Shown: positions 62,277 through 64,000 of the stretch, piece by piece | Layout of the letters: every line of letters begins with the position of its first letter | Numbering within the stretch: position 1 is the first letter of the stretch | Assembly: GCF_039533965.1 (NCBI RefSeq) | Contig: NZ_BAAAUN010000001.1 | Location: 434,001-498,000 of the forward strand | Source: Microbacterium luteolum | GTDB taxonomy: Bacteria; Actinomycetota; Actinomycetes; Actinomycetales; Microbacteriaceae | Direction: 5' to 3' | Length of the DNA stretch: 64,000 bases | Notes under the pieces: generated by a model | Told to the model about the DNA's origin: nothing | Database searches by the model: none | The model's input: the letters and a program-made list of their open reading frames with translations, nothing else | Program-made: the position numbers and the translations under genes

Positions 62277-63728
62277 TTGAGACGCGCGAAAATCGTCGCC
62301 ACCCTGGGCCCCGCCACCTCCACCTATGAGACGGTGCGCGCACTGATCGATGCGGGGGTGGATGTCGCACGCCTGAACCTCAGCCACGGCGACTACTCCG
62401 TGCATGAGAACAACTACGCCAACGTGCGCCGTGCCGCGGACGACGCCGGCCGCGCTGTCGCCATCCTCGTCGACCTCCAGGGGCCGAAGATCCGTCTCGG
62501 CAAGTTCGAGAACGGCCCCTACGAGCTCGCCAAGGGCGACATCTTCAAGATCACCACCGAAGACATCATCGGCAACAAGGAGATCTGCGGCACGACCTTC
62601 AAGGGTCTGCCGCAGGACGTCAAGCCCGGTGACTTCCTCCTGATCGACGATGGCAAGGTGCGCGTCGAGGTCGTCGAGACCGATGGCGTCGTCGTCACCA
62701 CGAAGGTCATCGTCGCCGGAGCCGTGTCGAACAACAAGGGCATCAACCTTCCCGGTGTCGCCGTGAACGTCCCCGCGCTGAGCGAGAAGGACGAAGACGA
62801 CCTCCGCTGGGGCCTGCGCATCGGCGCCGACCTGATCGCGCTGTCGTTCGTCCGCAACGCGTCCGACGTCACCCGCGTGCACGAGATCATGGCCGAAGAG
62901 GGTGTCCGGGTTCCGGTCATCGCGAAGGTCGAGAAGCCGCAGGCCGTCGATGCCCTCGAAGAGATCGTCGACGCGTTCGACTCGATCATGGTCGCCCGTG
63001 GCGATCTGGGTGTCGAACTGCCGCTCGAAGCCGTCCCGATCGTGCAGAAGCGCGCTGTCGAGCTCGCCCGTCGCATGGCGAAGCCCGTCATCGTCGCGAC
63101 GCAGATGCTCGAGTCGATGATCAACAGCCCGGTGCCGACGCGTGCCGAGACCTCCGATGTCGCCAACGCCGTGCTCGATGGCGCCGATGCGGTCATGCTC
63201 TCCGGCGAGACCAGCGTCGGTGACTACCCGGTCGTGGTCGTCGAGACCATGGCCCGCATCATCGAGTCGACCGAGGAGCACGGCCTGGAGCGCATCGCGC
63301 CGCTCACCACCAAGCCGCGCACCCAGGGCGGTGCGATCACCCTCGCCGCCCTCGAGGTCGCCGAGTTCGTCGACGCGAAGTTCCTCTGCGTCTTCACGCA
63401 GTCGGGCGACTCCGCTCGTCGTCTCTCGCGTCTGCGCTCGCGCATCCCGATGCTGGCCTTCACGCCCGAGCCCGACATCCGCCGCCGTATGGCGCTCACG
63501 TGGGGCATCCGCTCGACCCTCGTCGACATGGTGCAGCACACCGACCTGATGTATCTGCAGGTCGACGACTATCTGCTCAAGAGCGGCCTGGCTCAGGAAG
63601 GGGACAAGGTCGTCGTGATCTCCGGTTCCCCTCCCGGAATCGTCGGCTCGACGAACGACATCCGCGTCCACAAGGTGGGCGATGCCGTGAACGGCGCCGC
63701 ACCGATCTACAAGGAAGCCACCGTCTGA
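62277..63728 (+). CDS. pyk: Pyruvate kinase
   Basis: 483 residues, TTG start with GGAGA 8 bases before it; the conserved N-terminus R-R-A-K-I-V-A-T-L-G-P-A begins right at this start. It makes pyruvate and ATP from PEP and ADP. M-V-A-R-G-D-L-G-V-E and the catalytic I-A-K-V-E-K-P-Q are present. The barrel, B and C domains are full length. It has its own small upstream spacer and a strong terminator after it. Confidence 0.98.
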   Translation: MRRAKIVATLGPATSTYETVRALIDAGVDVARLNLSHGDYSVHENNYANVRRAADDAGRAVAILVDLQGPKIRLGKFENGPYELAKGDIFKITTEDIIGNKEICGTTFKGLPQDVKPGDFLLIDDGKVRVEVVETDGVVVTTKVIVAGAVSNNKGINLPGVAVNVPALSEKDEDDLRWGLRIGADLIALSFVRNASDVTRVHEIMAEEGVRVPVIAKVEKPQAVDALEEIVDAFDSIMVARGDLGVELPLEAVPIVQKRAVELARRMAKPVIVATQMLESMINSPVPTRAETSDVANAVLDGADAVMLSGETSVGDYPVVVVETMARIIESTEEHGLERIAPLTTKPRTQGGAITLAALEVAEFVDAKFLCVFTQSGDSARRLSRLRSRIPMLAFTPEPDIRRRMALTWGIRSTLVDMVQHTDLMYLQVDDYLLKSGLAQEGDKVVVISGSPPGIVGSTNDIRVHKVGDAVNGAAPIYKEATV

Positions 63729-63743
63729 TCCGGTGACACACAG

Positions 63744-63775
63744 CAGAGGGGCGGGACTTCGGTCCCGCCCCTCTG
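63744..63775 (+). terminator. Rho-independent-type terminator after pyk
   Basis: A perfect 14-bp stem (63744-63757 with 63762-63775) is closed by a TTCG tetraloop, 15 bases after the pyk stop. There is no T-tract, but stem stability is very high. UUCG loops are typical of actinobacterial terminators. Confidence 0.92.
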
Positions 63776-63799
63776 TCGGTATCGGGTAGCTTTGCCGCC

Positions 63800-64000
63800 A
63801 TGGGATTACCGAGCCGCCGACCCGATCCCGTGACGCCCATGGTGACGACATCAACCCGCTGAAAGCGCTCGGCTGGTGGCTCGCCGACTACGCGTATGCC
63901 GGGTACTGGCAGCTCAGGGCTTCCTTCGCGCGCTCCGACGCAGCGGAGTTCTCCTCGGGCGACGCGGCGCACATCGTCACGCTTCCCGGGGTGTACGAGA
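63800..64000 (+). CDS. 5' part of an unassigned protein (possible alpha/beta hydrolase) with a probable frameshift
   Basis: ATG 63800 opens M-G-L-P-S-R-R-P-D-P-V-T-P but meets TGA within about 20 codons. From about 63832 a different frame is open to the window end and reads H-G-D-D-I-N-P-L-K-A-L-G-W-W, then D-Y-A-Y-A-G-Y-W-Q-L-R-A, …I-V-T-L-P-G-V-Y-E; it has no ATG, GTG or TTG of its own. One extra base near 63835-63838 (run GCCC) would join the two. The closing L-P-G-V-Y-E resembles the strand before the active-site loop of actinobacterial alpha/beta hydrolases. It is either a sequencing error or a broken gene. The 3' part lies outside the window. Confidence 0.45.

Overview
This is 64 kb of very high G+C actinobacterial chromosome. 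Gene content, gene order and protein sequences fit the family Microbacteriaceae, probably Microbacterium; this is inferred from the sequence without a database search. Coding density is near-complete. Most genes lie on the + strand in operons joined by ATGA, GTGA or TGATG overlaps, and no stretch above 300 bases lacks a gene. I found no rRNA, tRNA, CRISPR array, insertion sequence, integrase or prophage. The window is mostly conserved housekeeping chromosome, so the notable items are regulatory sites and domain architectures rather than a foreign island.

Layout. 1-6.7 kb: end of ruvA, ruvB, then yajC-secD-secF (Sec export accessory) and rel (ppGpp). 6.7-8.7 kb: two minus-strand genes, an AbiEi-like protein whose start codon lies inside a long perfect palindrome, and a DUF349 protein. 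8.8-13.8 kb: assimilatory nitrite reduction operon nirB-nirD-cobA-nnaR behind a GlnR-like box. 13.8-16.7 kb: a small membrane protein (-), rarA, rpsD with a structured leader and a strong terminator, and a small anchored protein. 16.7-27.1 kb: alaS-ruvX-mltG-aroE-aroC-aroK-aroB-GNAT-aroQ, then efp-nusB. This is the shikimate pathway from dehydroquinate synthase onward (minus EPSP synthase and DAHP synthase), mixed with translation, repair and cell-wall genes.

27.2-32.9 kb is the most accessory-like part: a SWIM/SNF2 helicase, a metallo-beta-lactamase-fold plus Rieske protein, and a VapBC-type toxin-antitoxin pair. 32.9-49.1 kb: pyrR-pyrB-pyrC-(membrane protein)-carA-carB-pyrF, an mIHF-guanylate kinase fusion, rpoZ, metK, a helicase-deficient priA, fmt, rsmB and rpe. 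A PyrR-binding RNA hairpin lies directly upstream of the pyrR ribosome binding site. 49.1-56.1 kb: hisE-hisG-hisF-hisI, a Trp-associated membrane protein, an HGxxPAAW protein, trpC-trpB-trpA and lgt. 56.2-63.8 kb: gltB-gltD (glutamate synthase) and pyk with a UUCG-loop terminator. The window ends in the start of an uncharacterised gene that appears frameshifted.

How the parts connect. Nitrogen assimilation runs from nirBD, with siroheme precursor made by cobA, to glutamate via gltBD. Pyrimidine synthesis has its own attenuation-like RNA control. Two recurrent promoter forms are visible: a TAGACT/TAGAAT -10 box with a normal leader, and a -10 box 6-7 nt before the start codon, which implies leaderless transcripts.
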